From: Gemmatimonadota bacterium
GTDB taxonomy: Bacteria; Gemmatimonadota; Gemmatimonadetes; Longimicrobiales; Gaopeijiaceae
NCBI GenBank assembly: GCA_024638395.1
Contig: JAHEKK010000111.1
Coordinates: forward strand, 1-8,613
Length of the DNA: 8,613 nucleotides
Reading direction: 5' to 3'
A model generated the notes under the pieces. The model did not search any database and was not told the DNA's origin. It was given only the letters and a program-made list of their open reading frames with translations. Shown piece after piece: positions 1 to 6,737 of this stretch. Numbering within the stretch: position 1 is the first letter of the stretch; the number at the start of each line of letters is the position of its first letter. The position numbers were made by a program, and so were the translations under genes.

Positions 1-142
1 TACGGGTCCGCGCGTCCCCCCCTCCTCCCAGTACCGCCAGGATGTCGCCCACCGAAACCCCTACGGCCCCCACCGCCAACGCCAACAGAGCCGCCGCGGC
101 CAGGGTCGCCGTCAGCAGGACGAGGATCGAGGCCCTGCGCAT
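1..142 (-). CDS. BtuC/FecCD-family ABC transporter permease, N-terminal fragment
   Basis: The first 47 codons of a gene that continues past the left edge. The translation starts MRRASILVLL, runs through an Ala/Leu-rich hydrophobic segment (about residues 5-28) and then reads VSVGDILAVLGG. A first membrane helix followed by 'xSxGDxLxxLxG' is the usual start of FecCD-type permeases, which form the membrane channel of ABC importers for cobalamin, haem and ferric siderophores. The upstream gene encodes a matching periplasmic binding protein, which supports the call. The junction reads GTGATG: the upstream TGA (144-142) overlaps both a GTG (145-143) and this ATG (142-140), so translation is probably coupled. 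GTG at 145 would add one residue. A run of seven G (coding strand) lies in the glycine stretch near codons 40-42. The substrate cannot be decided from this fragment, and the ATPase gene would be expected further left. Confidence 0.78.
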   Translation of the reverse strand, partial: MRRASILVLLTATLAAAALLALAVGAVGVSVGDILAVLGGGGDARTR

Positions 143-1212
143 CACGGACCCGGGGGGGGCCTGTCCTCGTCCCCGGTCGGTGGCGCCTCGGGGCCCCCGG
201 AGGAAGGCGGCTCTCCCGCGAGCAGCCCGACCGGAAGACGGACGTCCGGATGAAGCCGTGCGGCCAGGGACGCCGCTGCGAGAGCCATTCTCGGCCCCGG
301 GCGGGCAAAGAGACCGGCGTCCACTGCCACGACCCGCCGATGCGCCACAGCGTCGATCTCGCGCCAACCGGGTGCCCGGAGGAGCGCTTCAACCTCCGGT
401 GGGGCGTCCTGACGCGCATCCCGAGCCTCCCCGAGGCCTACCACAGGCATGACGAGAAAGTCCGGATCTCGCCACAGGATGTGCTCCAGGCTGATCAGCG
501 GCCAATCCCCAGCGGGTCCCGAATCGTCCAGGACATTGATGCCCCCAGCCGCCACCAGCAGAGAATCGATGAAGGTACCTGCCCCGGCGGCCATCGGTGG
601 GTCTCGCTGGGCAAGAAAGAGCACCGTCGGCGCTCGCTCGCCCTCCACCGCGTCGCGGACGGCAGCCAGTCCCTGGTCGAGTTCGGCGATGAGGGCGGAG
701 GCGGAAGAGGACAGATGCAGGAGGCGGCCCAGATTCTCGGCATGACGACGGAAATCCGCCGTGCTCTCGATCTCGACCTGAAACACGGGAAGGCCCACCG
801 CGTCCAGCCGCCCCGAAAGGGTGCCCAGCCCGCCCGCATCCTTCCAGGCGATGACCAGGTCCGGGGACAACTGGGCCAGGTGCTCCAGGCTCGGATCGAG
901 ACCGCCCCCCACCGAGGGGACTTCCACCAATTCGGGCTGGTCGTCGTACCGCGTCCGGCCAACCAGCCGCTCCGTAGCGCCGAGGGCAATGACGGTCTCG
1001 GTCATACCGGGTACCAACGAGGCGACACGGGTCCTGGCGGTCGCCGTCGGGTGCTCCCGGCCGGCGTCGTCCACCACCCCGACCTTCTGGCCGGAGCCCG
1101 CCCCTCCCCGGGCCTCCCGGGCCACTTCGCCGGGCTCGCATCCGCCGCCAAGAATCAGGGTCGCACACAGGAGCAGCCGTGACGGGCGGTACGTCTTGGC
1201 GGGTGTCGTCAT
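142..1212 (-). CDS. BtuF-like periplasmic substrate-binding protein of an ABC importer
   Basis: A 356-residue protein that should capture a cobalamin-, haem- or siderophore-type ligand in the periplasm and deliver it to the FecCD-type permease encoded next. The N-terminus (KTYRPSRLLLCATLILGGGC) is a signal peptide ending in a possible lipobox. The residue at -3 to Cys25 is Gly, not Leu, so lipidation is uncertain. The class III binding-protein fold starts near residue 62 with RVASLVPGMTETVIALGA, followed by VGRTRYDDQP and SLEHLAQLSPDLVIAW. The C-lobe ends around 'ARPGPRMALAAASLAARL'. The PDLVIAW stretch and the SPR/GPR-type C-terminal helix resemble E. coli BtuF, where the Trp of IAW lines the B12 pocket, so cobalamin is a reasonable but unproven ligand. 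A proline-rich tail of about 25 residues follows the fold. I chose ATG 1212 because the hydrophobic signal follows directly and GGAGG lies 13 nt upstream. An in-frame GTG at 1245 would add 11 residues. The C-terminal codons contain a run of eight C. Confidence 0.85.
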   Translation of the reverse strand: MTTPAKTYRPSRLLLCATLILGGGCEPGEVAREARGGAGSGQKVGVVDDAGREHPTATARTRVASLVPGMTETVIALGATERLVGRTRYDDQPELVEVPSVGGGLDPSLEHLAQLSPDLVIAWKDAGGLGTLSGRLDAVGLPVFQVEIESTADFRRHAENLGRLLHLSSSASALIAELDQGLAAVRDAVEGERAPTVLFLAQRDPPMAAGAGTFIDSLLVAAGGINVLDDSGPAGDWPLISLEHILWRDPDFLVMPVVGLGEARDARQDAPPEVEALLRAPGWREIDAVAHRRVVAVDAGLFARPGPRMALAAASLAARLHPDVRLPVGLLAGEPPSSGGPEAPPTGDEDRPPPGP

Positions 1213-1259
1213 GTGGGCCCTACATCCTCCGCGGCGGGGTGGCACCCTTGGGTAGGGGC

Positions 1260-2786
1260 TCAGGGTCGTGAGAGCAGCCTTCCCAGACTCAGGGCCTGAA
1301 CGAATACGTCGGCGCCACTCTCGGTGCCAACCTCGGTGGAGGTCGTCGTGGCCCCCAGGGACAATCTGAGGCCTTGCCAGGGACCGAGACCCACCTCCAT
1401 ACGCATCCCCCTCCGTTCACCCGGCCACCGCCCGTTGAGCAGGTTCTCTTCGCTCCGGTCTTCCAGGAAGAAGCGCATCCGCACCGAGACGGGGTATGGC
1501 GTCGACCAGAAGGAAGCCGTGAGGTAGTGGGCCGCGCCGTATCCCCCGAGAGCTGCGCCGAGTAGCCCCTCCTCCGTCGCGTACGGGCCGTACTCACGCT
1601 GTGTGTACCAACTGTGCGAGACGGCGTCGCAGCCACACCAGATGCCCCGCGGCCCGATTCCGAGGAACTCGTAGCCCACCGCGACCATGCCGGCGTCGGT
1701 GACCACGGGAAGGGAGAACCCTACGGTGAGGGCCGGATCCTCCGTGATTGCTTTGAGGTCTTCGAACCCGAGGGCACCATAAAGTCCGAGTCTCACACCT
1801 CCGACGCGCACGCGGGCCCGCATCGAAATCTCTCCCTGACTATCGTCGAACGACGAGTCTCCCCCCCCCAAGGCAATCATGTTCCAGAGGTTGGCCGCGG
1901 TGAATGGAGCCTGCCCTTCTCCACCGAAGCGAATCGTCCTGGCGACGCCGAAGCTGAGACTGGGGACCGGTGACCAGCCGAGCCCATAGGACGTAAACCA
2001 CGCATCGGGAATGGTCAGCGTCTCATGGGACGGCGACACGAACAGATGGCCCTGGAAACTCCCGATGCGCCCCATGGCACCAGGCAGTCGAAAGGGGCGC
2101 GCAGAGCCCACCATCACGCCGTCGAGTGGAGTCTCGCCGCTGAGGAGCACCGCCGTCAGGCCCGTTCGCACCGCTGGTTCGAGGCGTCCCACCGTCAGCT
2201 GGACGCCCTTCGGCGACCAGCTCACGCCGCCGGAGCGTACCTGGCTACCGCCGCTCTCGGTGGAGACGGTTCCGTCAACCCAGGCACCCAGTGATTCGCG
2301 GAGCGATGCATCCAGAATCCCTCTCGCGAACCCGCCGCGGGCCTGGACCACCTCCGCGTCGGAACGAACCGCCCCCACTCCGAGGCCTGCCTGGACACTC
2401 GAAGCTTCGGCTCCTATCTCCTGACGGAGACGCTCGGCCCAGGCCGCGGTGAAACGCCCGAGGGCCGACCCGTCCGGGTCTCGCTCCCCGCCCTCCAGGC
2501 CGTCGAGCATGCTGCCCGCGCGCAAGGGCCGGCTACGCACCACCCAAGTGCCGGGCGCCGACGCCAGGTCGAGCTGGCGCAGCAATGCGTAGCTCCAGTG
2601 ATCCGGAGCCAGGGGTCGTTCACGGGCCTGTCCGTTCAGGGACCCGGCCAACGCGCCCTGGGTAGCCAGGCCCGTCAGCACCACCATCAGGGCCCTACCC
2701 GCCCCCACCCCGTCGATCAGCCGGCGGAAAGGCCCGGACGGGCGGGGTTGGTCGGCGCACGGCGAAGCGCGGAACCGGCTCTTCAC
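1260..2786 (-). CDS. Wzi-like outer-membrane beta-barrel protein
   Basis: About 508 residues if started at GTG 2786, whose GTGA overlaps the stop of the preceding gene. ATG 2687 would remove 33 residues and leave a signal peptide with no basic n-region. From GTG, the basic N-terminus (KSRFR, later FRR) is followed by a hydrophobic segment (about residues 31-48, ALMVVLTGLATQGALAG) that fits an export signal. The mature part opens with APDHWSYALLRQLDLASAPG, the 'dxWxYxxLrxLdxxG' pattern found at the start of Wzi-type and porin-like proteins. From about residue 120 to the end it has alternating amphipathic strands rich in Gly, Ser and aromatics (for example VRMRFFLEDR and GMRMEVGLGPWQGLRLSLGA), as expected for a barrel of more than ten strands. 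In the Wzi family (PF14052) the model protein anchors capsule at the cell surface. Here the iron-operon position suggests a pore or binding role instead. Family assignment is from pattern only. A run of nine G lies in codons 306-309. Confidence 0.6.
   Translation of the reverse strand: MKSRFRASPCADQPRPSGPFRRLIDGVGAGRALMVVLTGLATQGALAGSLNGQARERPLAPDHWSYALLRQLDLASAPGTWVVRSRPLRAGSMLDGLEGGERDPDGSALGRFTAAWAERLRQEIGAEASSVQAGLGVGAVRSDAEVVQARGGFARGILDASLRESLGAWVDGTVSTESGGSQVRSGGVSWSPKGVQLTVGRLEPAVRTGLTAVLLSGETPLDGVMVGSARPFRLPGAMGRIGSFQGHLFVSPSHETLTIPDAWFTSYGLGWSPVPSLSFGVARTIRFGGEGQAPFTAANLWNMIALGGGDSSFDDSQGEISMRARVRVGGVRLGLYGALGFEDLKAITEDPALTVGFSLPVVTDAGMVAVGYEFLGIGPRGIWCGCDAVSHSWYTQREYGPYATEEGLLGAALGGYGAAHYLTASFWSTPYPVSVRMRFFLEDRSEENLLNGRWPGERRGMRMEVGLGPWQGLRLSLGATTTSTEVGTESGADVFVQALSLGRLLSRP
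1861..1869 (-). repeat. G9 homopolymer tract inside the outer-membrane barrel gene
   Basis: Nine consecutive C on the plus strand, read as nine G in the coding direction, encode the Gly-Gly-Gly of IALGGGDSS around codons 306-309. Mononucleotide tracts of this length can slip during replication, and a one-base change would truncate or garble the C-terminal 40% of the barrel. The neighbouring sequence also has a run of eight (152-159) and one of seven (16-22). Whether the tract varies in a population is unknown. Confidence 0.9.
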
Positions 2787-3508
2787 GGCGATCCGGTCTC
2801 CCAGGCCGCCGAGAGCGCCGAGCAGCGAGCGGGGCCGTCTCGCGGCTCCCGGACCTTCATCACCGAGTCGATGAGCCCCTCGCGGAGGCTGGCCCCCGGG
2901 GCGAAATAGGCGCCGAGGACCGAGGCCCTGCGCTGAGATCCCCGGGCGATGCGGTCGAGATGAGTCTGCCCCTCTACTCCCAGGTAGGTCGTGCGAACGC
3001 GGTCCGGAGCAAAGCGATAGGCAATCCGGTCCCCGTCCCGAATGCCCCGGGTTTCCAGGAAGCCGTACCACTCCCGCAGATCGGTCCGCAGTGCGTTGCG
3101 GGTGGAGTCGGCCAGCAGCCCCACTCTCACGGCCCGGTCGTGGTCCTCCGCGATCCCGTCCAGGAACTGGTCCAGACTCACGTCCCTCCGAAACTCGATG
3201 ACACCGAGGGCGCGGTGGGCGCCCATGGCCAGTCGGGCCACTTCGTCCCTGGCGTCGTCGTCGCCGGCGGGCTCCTCGACAGCCGAGCCGATGGCTGCGG
3301 CGGTGGTGGAGTCGAAACAGAGATCCAACGAGAGTACGTCCAGCTGGAAGATGGTTCGCTCCAGAAGAGCGTGAAGATGGCCATGGGGCTGCTGGCCAAG
3401 CGGGAGGTCCGACGGACCGTACGATTGTGCAAAGAGTACGCCAATCGTTGGAGGGCATATCAGAAGCACGGCCAGGCACGCGAGGAGTCGGCGCACGGTC
3501 GGCGTCAC
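2783..3508 (-). CDS. Small exported protein, tentative chalcone-isomerase-like domain
   Basis: A 241-residue product starting at GTG 3508, which overlaps the feoB stop as GTGA. A longer open frame extends upstream, but it lies inside feoB and would bury the signal peptide. Residues 1-28 (basic VRR, then LLACLAVLLICPPTIGVLFA, with A-Q) form a clear signal peptide. The mature part has LERTIFQLDVLSLDLCFD (49-66), then ALGVIEFRRDVSLDQFLDGI (100-119), GIRDGDRIAYRF (155-166), TYLGVEGQTHLDRIA (174-188) and VLGAYFAPGASLREGLIDS (197-215). The order 'RDVS.eqf', 'gDri.y.f', 'G' and 'llg.yf.p.a.l..gLl' is that of bacterial chalcone-isomerase-like proteins (Chalcone_2/3 families). These bind or handle small hydrophobic molecules, and most have no known enzyme activity. 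A polar tail of about 25 residues follows the fold. Neither a catalytic site nor a metal-binding motif is obvious. The gene is certain, the fold moderately likely, and the role in iron uptake only inferred from its place between feoB and the barrel gene. Confidence 0.6.
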   Translation of the reverse strand: MTPTVRRLLACLAVLLICPPTIGVLFAQSYGPSDLPLGQQPHGHLHALLERTIFQLDVLSLDLCFDSTTAAAIGSAVEEPAGDDDARDEVARLAMGAHRALGVIEFRRDVSLDQFLDGIAEDHDRAVRVGLLADSTRNALRTDLREWYGFLETRGIRDGDRIAYRFAPDRVRTTYLGVEGQTHLDRIARGSQRRASVLGAYFAPGASLREGLIDSVMKVREPRDGPARCSALSAAWETGSP

Positions 3509-5460
3509 AGCAGCGCGTTGGCGCCCCAGGCCGTCACATAAGCCAGGAGCAGCATGTAGCTGAACTGGAGAATCGGCCATCGCCATCCCCCGGTCTCCCG
3601 TCGCATGACGGCCACAGTGGACATGCATTGGAGGGCAAACACGAAGAAGACCATCAGGGCTACGGCGCTTCCCAGGTCCAGATCCTGGCGAAGGGCCTCC
3701 TGCAGCTCGAGGGAGGTCTCGTCTTCATCTTCCACCCCGTAGATGGTTCCCAGGGTCCCCACGATGACTTCCCGGGCCGCCAGGGACGTTACGAGCCCGA
3801 TCCCGATCCGCCAATCGAACCCCAGGGGCTCGATCACGGGCTCGATCACCTTGCCCATGGCCCCGAGGGCGCTGTCGGCTACCGGGGGAGGTCCACCGCC
3901 GGGTGCTTGGGGAATCTGGGCCAGAACCCACAGCGCGACCGCCACGGCCAGAATGATCCTTCCTGCCCGGCGCAGGAACACGCGGGCACGGTCGAGAAGC
4001 CGCGCCACGATGGACTTCACCGTGGGCAGCCTGTAGGGGGGGAGCTCCATCACGAAGGGGGAGGGTTTGCCCCGGAGGAGGCTGCGCTTCAGGATCGCCG
4101 CGGTCCCGACGGCAGCCAGGAACCCAAGCGCGTAGAGCCCCAGGAGCACGGCGCTGCGCTGGCCGAGGACAGGGCCGAGTAAGGGGCGCTCGGGGATGAA
4201 CGCGGCGATGAGGAGGGCGTACACCGGCAAGCGCGCCGAGCAGGTCATGAACGGAGCGACGAAGATAGTCGCCAACCGGTCCCGCTCGTCCTCCACGGTG
4301 CGAGCGGCCAGAATCGCCGGTACCGCGCAGGCGTAGGCGGAAAGGAGCGGGAGGAACGACTGCCCCTGGAGGCCCACGCGGTGCATCATGCGGTCCGCGA
4401 TAACGGCGGCCCTCGCCATGTATCCCGAATCCTCCAGGATCCCGAGGAAGAAGAAGAGGATGAGGATCTGGGGAAGGAACACGACGACGGACCCCACCCC
4501 GAGCCAGACTCCGTCGATGACCAGAGACCGGATCCAGGTGTCCGGAAGCCGGACCGCCAGCCACTCGCCCGAGGTCGCGATAACGGCCTCCGTGCCGTCC
4601 ATCAGAGGCGTAGCCCAGGCAAAAATGGATTGGAATACGACTACGACCACCGCGAGGAAGCAGAGCGGGCCGAGAACCCGGTGGAGGAAGACCGAGTCCA
4701 GACGCTCGGTCAACTTCGACGGCGTGGGCGCCTGGAAATGCGCTGCCTGACCCAACGCCTGGGCCCGAGCCCGGCGAGCTGCGAAGACGTCCACGACCGG
4801 CAGGGGGCGGCCCCGAGGACCAACCTCCGCCTCGGCGGCCACCACTACCGGACAGGCCCGGACTTCCTCACCGCCGGTATACAGGGCCTCCAGAAACCGC
4901 TCGATTTTCTCGAGGCCCTGCCCCGCCCGAGCGTTCACGAGGGCTACCTCCACCCCGAGCTGCTCGGACAATCCCCGCTCCGTTACCTGGCCCTTTCGCC
5001 GTCCCAACTCGTCGGCCATGGTCAAGACCACCAAGGAGGGAAGTCCCAGGGCCAGGATGGGCTCGGCGACCATCAGGTGGGACTCGAGGCGGGTAGCGTC
5101 AAGGACCAGAATGACGGCGTCGGGACCCGGCTCGCCCTCGGCGTGGCCCAACAGGACGTCCCGCGTGACGATCTGGTCGAGACTCCGCGGCGACAGTCCG
5201 TGGATGCCGGGCAGGTCCACCACGTCCACGAGGCCGTAGGCCGTCCGGTGGAATCCGGACTTGCGCTCGACGGTGACCCCCGGGTAGTTGGCCACCTTCT
5301 GCCGAAGACCGGTCAACCGGTTGAAGAGCGTGGACTTCCCGGCGTTGGGAGGGCCGACGAGGGCTACTCGAGGCCGAGCGGCCGATGCCCTGTCGGGAGA
5401 AGTGTCAGGGCCTGACCGCGTCCCTCCCAGGAGGACGGGGCTGGCCTCCCGCGAGGTCAA
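3505..5460 (-). CDS. feoB: Ferrous iron transport protein B (FeoB)
   Basis: A 651-residue inner-membrane Fe2+ transporter with an N-terminal GTPase-like domain. The G motifs read in order: G1 GPPNAGKST (36-44), G2 region around TVERKSG (63-69), G3 DLPG (82-85) and G5 NARAG (176-180). The G4 position is TMAD (147-150) where FeoB normally has NMxD, so the Asn that recognises guanine is replaced by Thr. The membrane part holds the two Gate repeats: SGYMARAA followed by SAYACAVPAILAART with Cys378, and APFMTCSARLPVYALL with Cys407. The C-terminal part has SLAAREVIVGTLGTIYGV and FALQCMSTVAVMRRETG. The length is at the short end of the family, with the usual regions present. The start is TTG 5460, whose TTGA overlaps the feoA stop, and the next gene overlaps the feoB stop in the same way. 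The protein is complete, with no frameshift. Confidence 0.97.
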   Translation of the reverse strand: MTSREASPVLLGGTRSGPDTSPDRASAARPRVALVGPPNAGKSTLFNRLTGLRQKVANYPGVTVERKSGFHRTAYGLVDVVDLPGIHGLSPRSLDQIVTRDVLLGHAEGEPGPDAVILVLDATRLESHLMVAEPILALGLPSLVVLTMADELGRRKGQVTERGLSEQLGVEVALVNARAGQGLEKIERFLEALYTGGEEVRACPVVVAAEAEVGPRGRPLPVVDVFAARRARAQALGQAAHFQAPTPSKLTERLDSVFLHRVLGPLCFLAVVVVVFQSIFAWATPLMDGTEAVIATSGEWLAVRLPDTWIRSLVIDGVWLGVGSVVVFLPQILILFFFLGILEDSGYMARAAVIADRMMHRVGLQGQSFLPLLSAYACAVPAILAARTVEDERDRLATIFVAPFMTCSARLPVYALLIAAFIPERPLLGPVLGQRSAVLLGLYALGFLAAVGTAAILKRSLLRGKPSPFVMELPPYRLPTVKSIVARLLDRARVFLRRAGRIILAVAVALWVLAQIPQAPGGGPPPVADSALGAMGKVIEPVIEPLGFDWRIGIGLVTSLAAREVIVGTLGTIYGVEDEDETSLELQEALRQDLDLGSAVALMVFFVFALQCMSTVAVMRRETGGWRWPILQFSYMLLLAYVTAWGANALL

Positions 5461-5741
5461 TTCGGATCGAGGACCCCGGCGGCTTCAAGCGCTGATCGCA
5501 CGCAGAGGCAAGAGGCCGTTTCCCTGCGCAGAGCCACCAGGCTTCCATCGACCCGGTACACGGTGGGACCTCCGGCCGGGGAGTGGCGCACGGGGCACAC
5601 CCGGCACCCGGGCACGATGCCACGTTCGAGGAGGGGCTCGAGATCATCCCCCGCCATGTCCATCCGGACGAGGATGACCTCTTCGTCCAGGGGGACGTCA
5701 GCCAGCCTCACGTCCCTCAATGGATCTTCGTTGGCATCCAC
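5457..5741 (-). CDS. feoA: Ferrous iron transport protein A (FeoA)
   Basis: A small cytoplasmic SH3-like protein that supports FeoB in Fe2+ uptake. The domain reads PLRDVRLADVPLDEEVILVRM, then LEPLLERGIVPGCRV, and ends GGPTVYRVDGSLVALRRETASCLCV. These match the FeoA pattern of an opening 'pL.dl..g', a central 'L.e.GI.pG..v' and a closing 'v.g..vaLrr..A..i.V'. I prefer GTG 5741 (94 residues) because AGAGGA (5753-5748) lies 6 nt upstream and only five residues precede the domain. ATG 5774 gives 105 residues, but its only purine-rich stretch (GGAG) touches the start codon. The stop overlaps the feoB TTG start by four bases. A Fur-box-like site lies just upstream, so iron repression is likely. 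Confidence 0.92.
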   Translation of the reverse strand: MDANEDPLRDVRLADVPLDEEVILVRMDMAGDDLEPLLERGIVPGCRVCPVRHSPAGGPTVYRVDGSLVALRRETASCLCVRSALEAAGVLDPN

Positions 5742-5787
5742 CGGTCTTCCTCTATCGTTCACGCAGGCCGCCATCTCCAGGGTCCAC

Positions 5788-5806
5788 GAGAATGAGATTG
5801 ATTCTC
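5788..5806 (-). promoter_or_regulatory. Fur-box-like palindrome upstream of feoA
   Basis: GAGAATGAGATTGATTCTC (plus-strand reading) has perfect 6-bp inverted arms (GAGAAT/ATTCTC) and matches 14 of 19 positions of the E. coli Fur consensus GATAATGATAATCATTATC. It is AT-rich in an otherwise very GC-rich region. It lies 46 bp before the preferred feoA start and 13 bp before the alternative one, where a Fe2+-Fur repressor would be expected to act. I cannot place convincing -35 and -10 hexamers. Other metal regulators with similar palindromes (Zur, or DtxR-type) remain possible, but the feo context favours Fur. Confidence 0.65.
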
Positions 5807-5875
5807 AACAACAGCGTCGAGAGGAAGAGTACCGTCCCGGAAGAGGCTTGGAAAGGGGGCCTTCGGTGCAGTCCA

Positions 5876-6709
5876 CTAGTATCCGAACAGCCTGGTCATC
5901 TCCCCGGCCGAGTCAAAGGCCTTGTCGAGGATGGCCACCGTCGTGTCGGGCGAGATGCCGCGGCCTTCTGCCGCGGCCACCAGCCGTTCCCGACCGAGTT
6001 CCTCGTCCACCTCCCGGAGGCACGATACGAGGGCGACGGCGGGAAGAGGTCGGTACATACCTCCGTCGGTGCTATGGTGCGACCCGATGGCGTGGACGAG
6101 CGCCTCGGGGAACTGCCAATGCTCACCCATTTGCGCGCCGACGAGAGCGTGGTCCCACTCAAAGGAAAGACGCTCCAACTGGGCCAGGTCCATCTGACCT
6201 TGGTGCCAGGCACTTACCACGTCCGCGTACGAACCGCCCCTCTGTTTCAACAGGACCGGGATGGCCATGTCCTGCAGAAGGGCCGCCGTGAAGGACTCGG
6301 ACGCGGCGGACGGATCGAGCTCCTGAGCCAGGAGTTTCGCCGTCGCCGCTCGCTTCGCCGCCGTGGCCCAGAACCTGGCCGGATCCAGGCCTGCAACACC
6401 CGTCGTGGGCAGCGCCCCTTTTACCGCGGCCGCAATCAGCATCGCCTCGATCTCGTTCCGGCCCAACAGAGAAACCGCGTGGTGGATGTTCCGCACCTGC
6501 TGCCGGCACCCGTAGGCAGCCGAGTTCACCGTCTTCATGATCGTGACCGAAAGGCCCGGATCGGTGGCGAGCACATCGGCGAGGGAGGCGAGGGACGAGT
6601 CATCGTCGCGGGCCATCTCGAGGGCGCTCATGGTGATCTGGGGAAAGGTGGGCAGCTCCAGGTCTTCGAGGTCGACCGGATCTGCCGGACCCGTCTGGTT
6701 CACGAACAT
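5876..6709 (-). CDS. HDOD-domain signalling protein
   Basis: A 277-residue cytoplasmic protein that is almost entirely one HDOD domain (PF08668). This is a non-catalytic relative of HD phosphohydrolases found in bacterial signalling proteins linked to c-di-GMP, motility and stress control. The start of the domain (LPTFPQITMSALEMARDDDSS, about 19-39) and LADVLATDPGLSVTIMKTVNSAAYG (43-67) are typical 'DP.L...iL...NSa.y' sequence. They are followed by IHHAVSLLGRNEI (75-87), FTAALLQDMAIPVLL (140-154) and WDHALVGAQMGEHWQFPEALVHAIGSHH (185-212). At the HD position the sequence is QD (146-147), so the metal-binding His is missing, as usual for HDOD. No output or receiver domain is attached. ATG 6709 is preceded by GAGGAG at 10 nt. 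The gene lies 28 bp after the channel gene on the same strand, so co-transcription is likely. A partner for it cannot be identified here. Confidence 0.88.
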   Translation of the reverse strand: MFVNQTGPADPVDLEDLELPTFPQITMSALEMARDDDSSLASLADVLATDPGLSVTIMKTVNSAAYGCRQQVRNIHHAVSLLGRNEIEAMLIAAAVKGALPTTGVAGLDPARFWATAAKRAATAKLLAQELDPSAASESFTAALLQDMAIPVLLKQRGGSYADVVSAWHQGQMDLAQLERLSFEWDHALVGAQMGEHWQFPEALVHAIGSHHSTDGGMYRPLPAVALVSCLREVDEELGRERLVAAAEGRGISPDTTVAILDKAFDSAGEMTRLFGY

Positions 6710-6737
6710 CGCTTGGATACTCCTCGGTTGATTCTCG

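Noticed and set aside
250..1182. Plus-strand open frame of 310 codons opposite the binding-protein gene
   Set aside because: Antisense shadow of a clear binding-protein gene, with no motif of its own.
2787..3479. Extension of the barrel gene to an upstream start near 3479
   Set aside because: The first 231 codons of that frame overlap the whole small exported protein in another frame and are Arg/Gly/Pro-rich with no signal peptide; the GTGA junction at 2786 is the better start.
3509..3628. Extension of the 241-residue protein into feoB
   Set aside because: It would overlap conserved feoB C-terminal codons and place the signal peptide about 40 residues inside the protein.
4381..5415. Long plus-strand open frame (344 codons) opposite feoB
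   Set aside because: It lies wholly antisense to an intact feoB, has low-complexity Arg/Gly/Gln-rich content and no recognisable domain; a GC-rich shadow frame.
6728..6736. TTGATTCTC, shared with the Fur-like site, just upstream of the HDOD start
   Set aside because: Only one arm is present and the other half does not match; it straddles the ribosome site region and the channel gap, so chance is the simpler reading.
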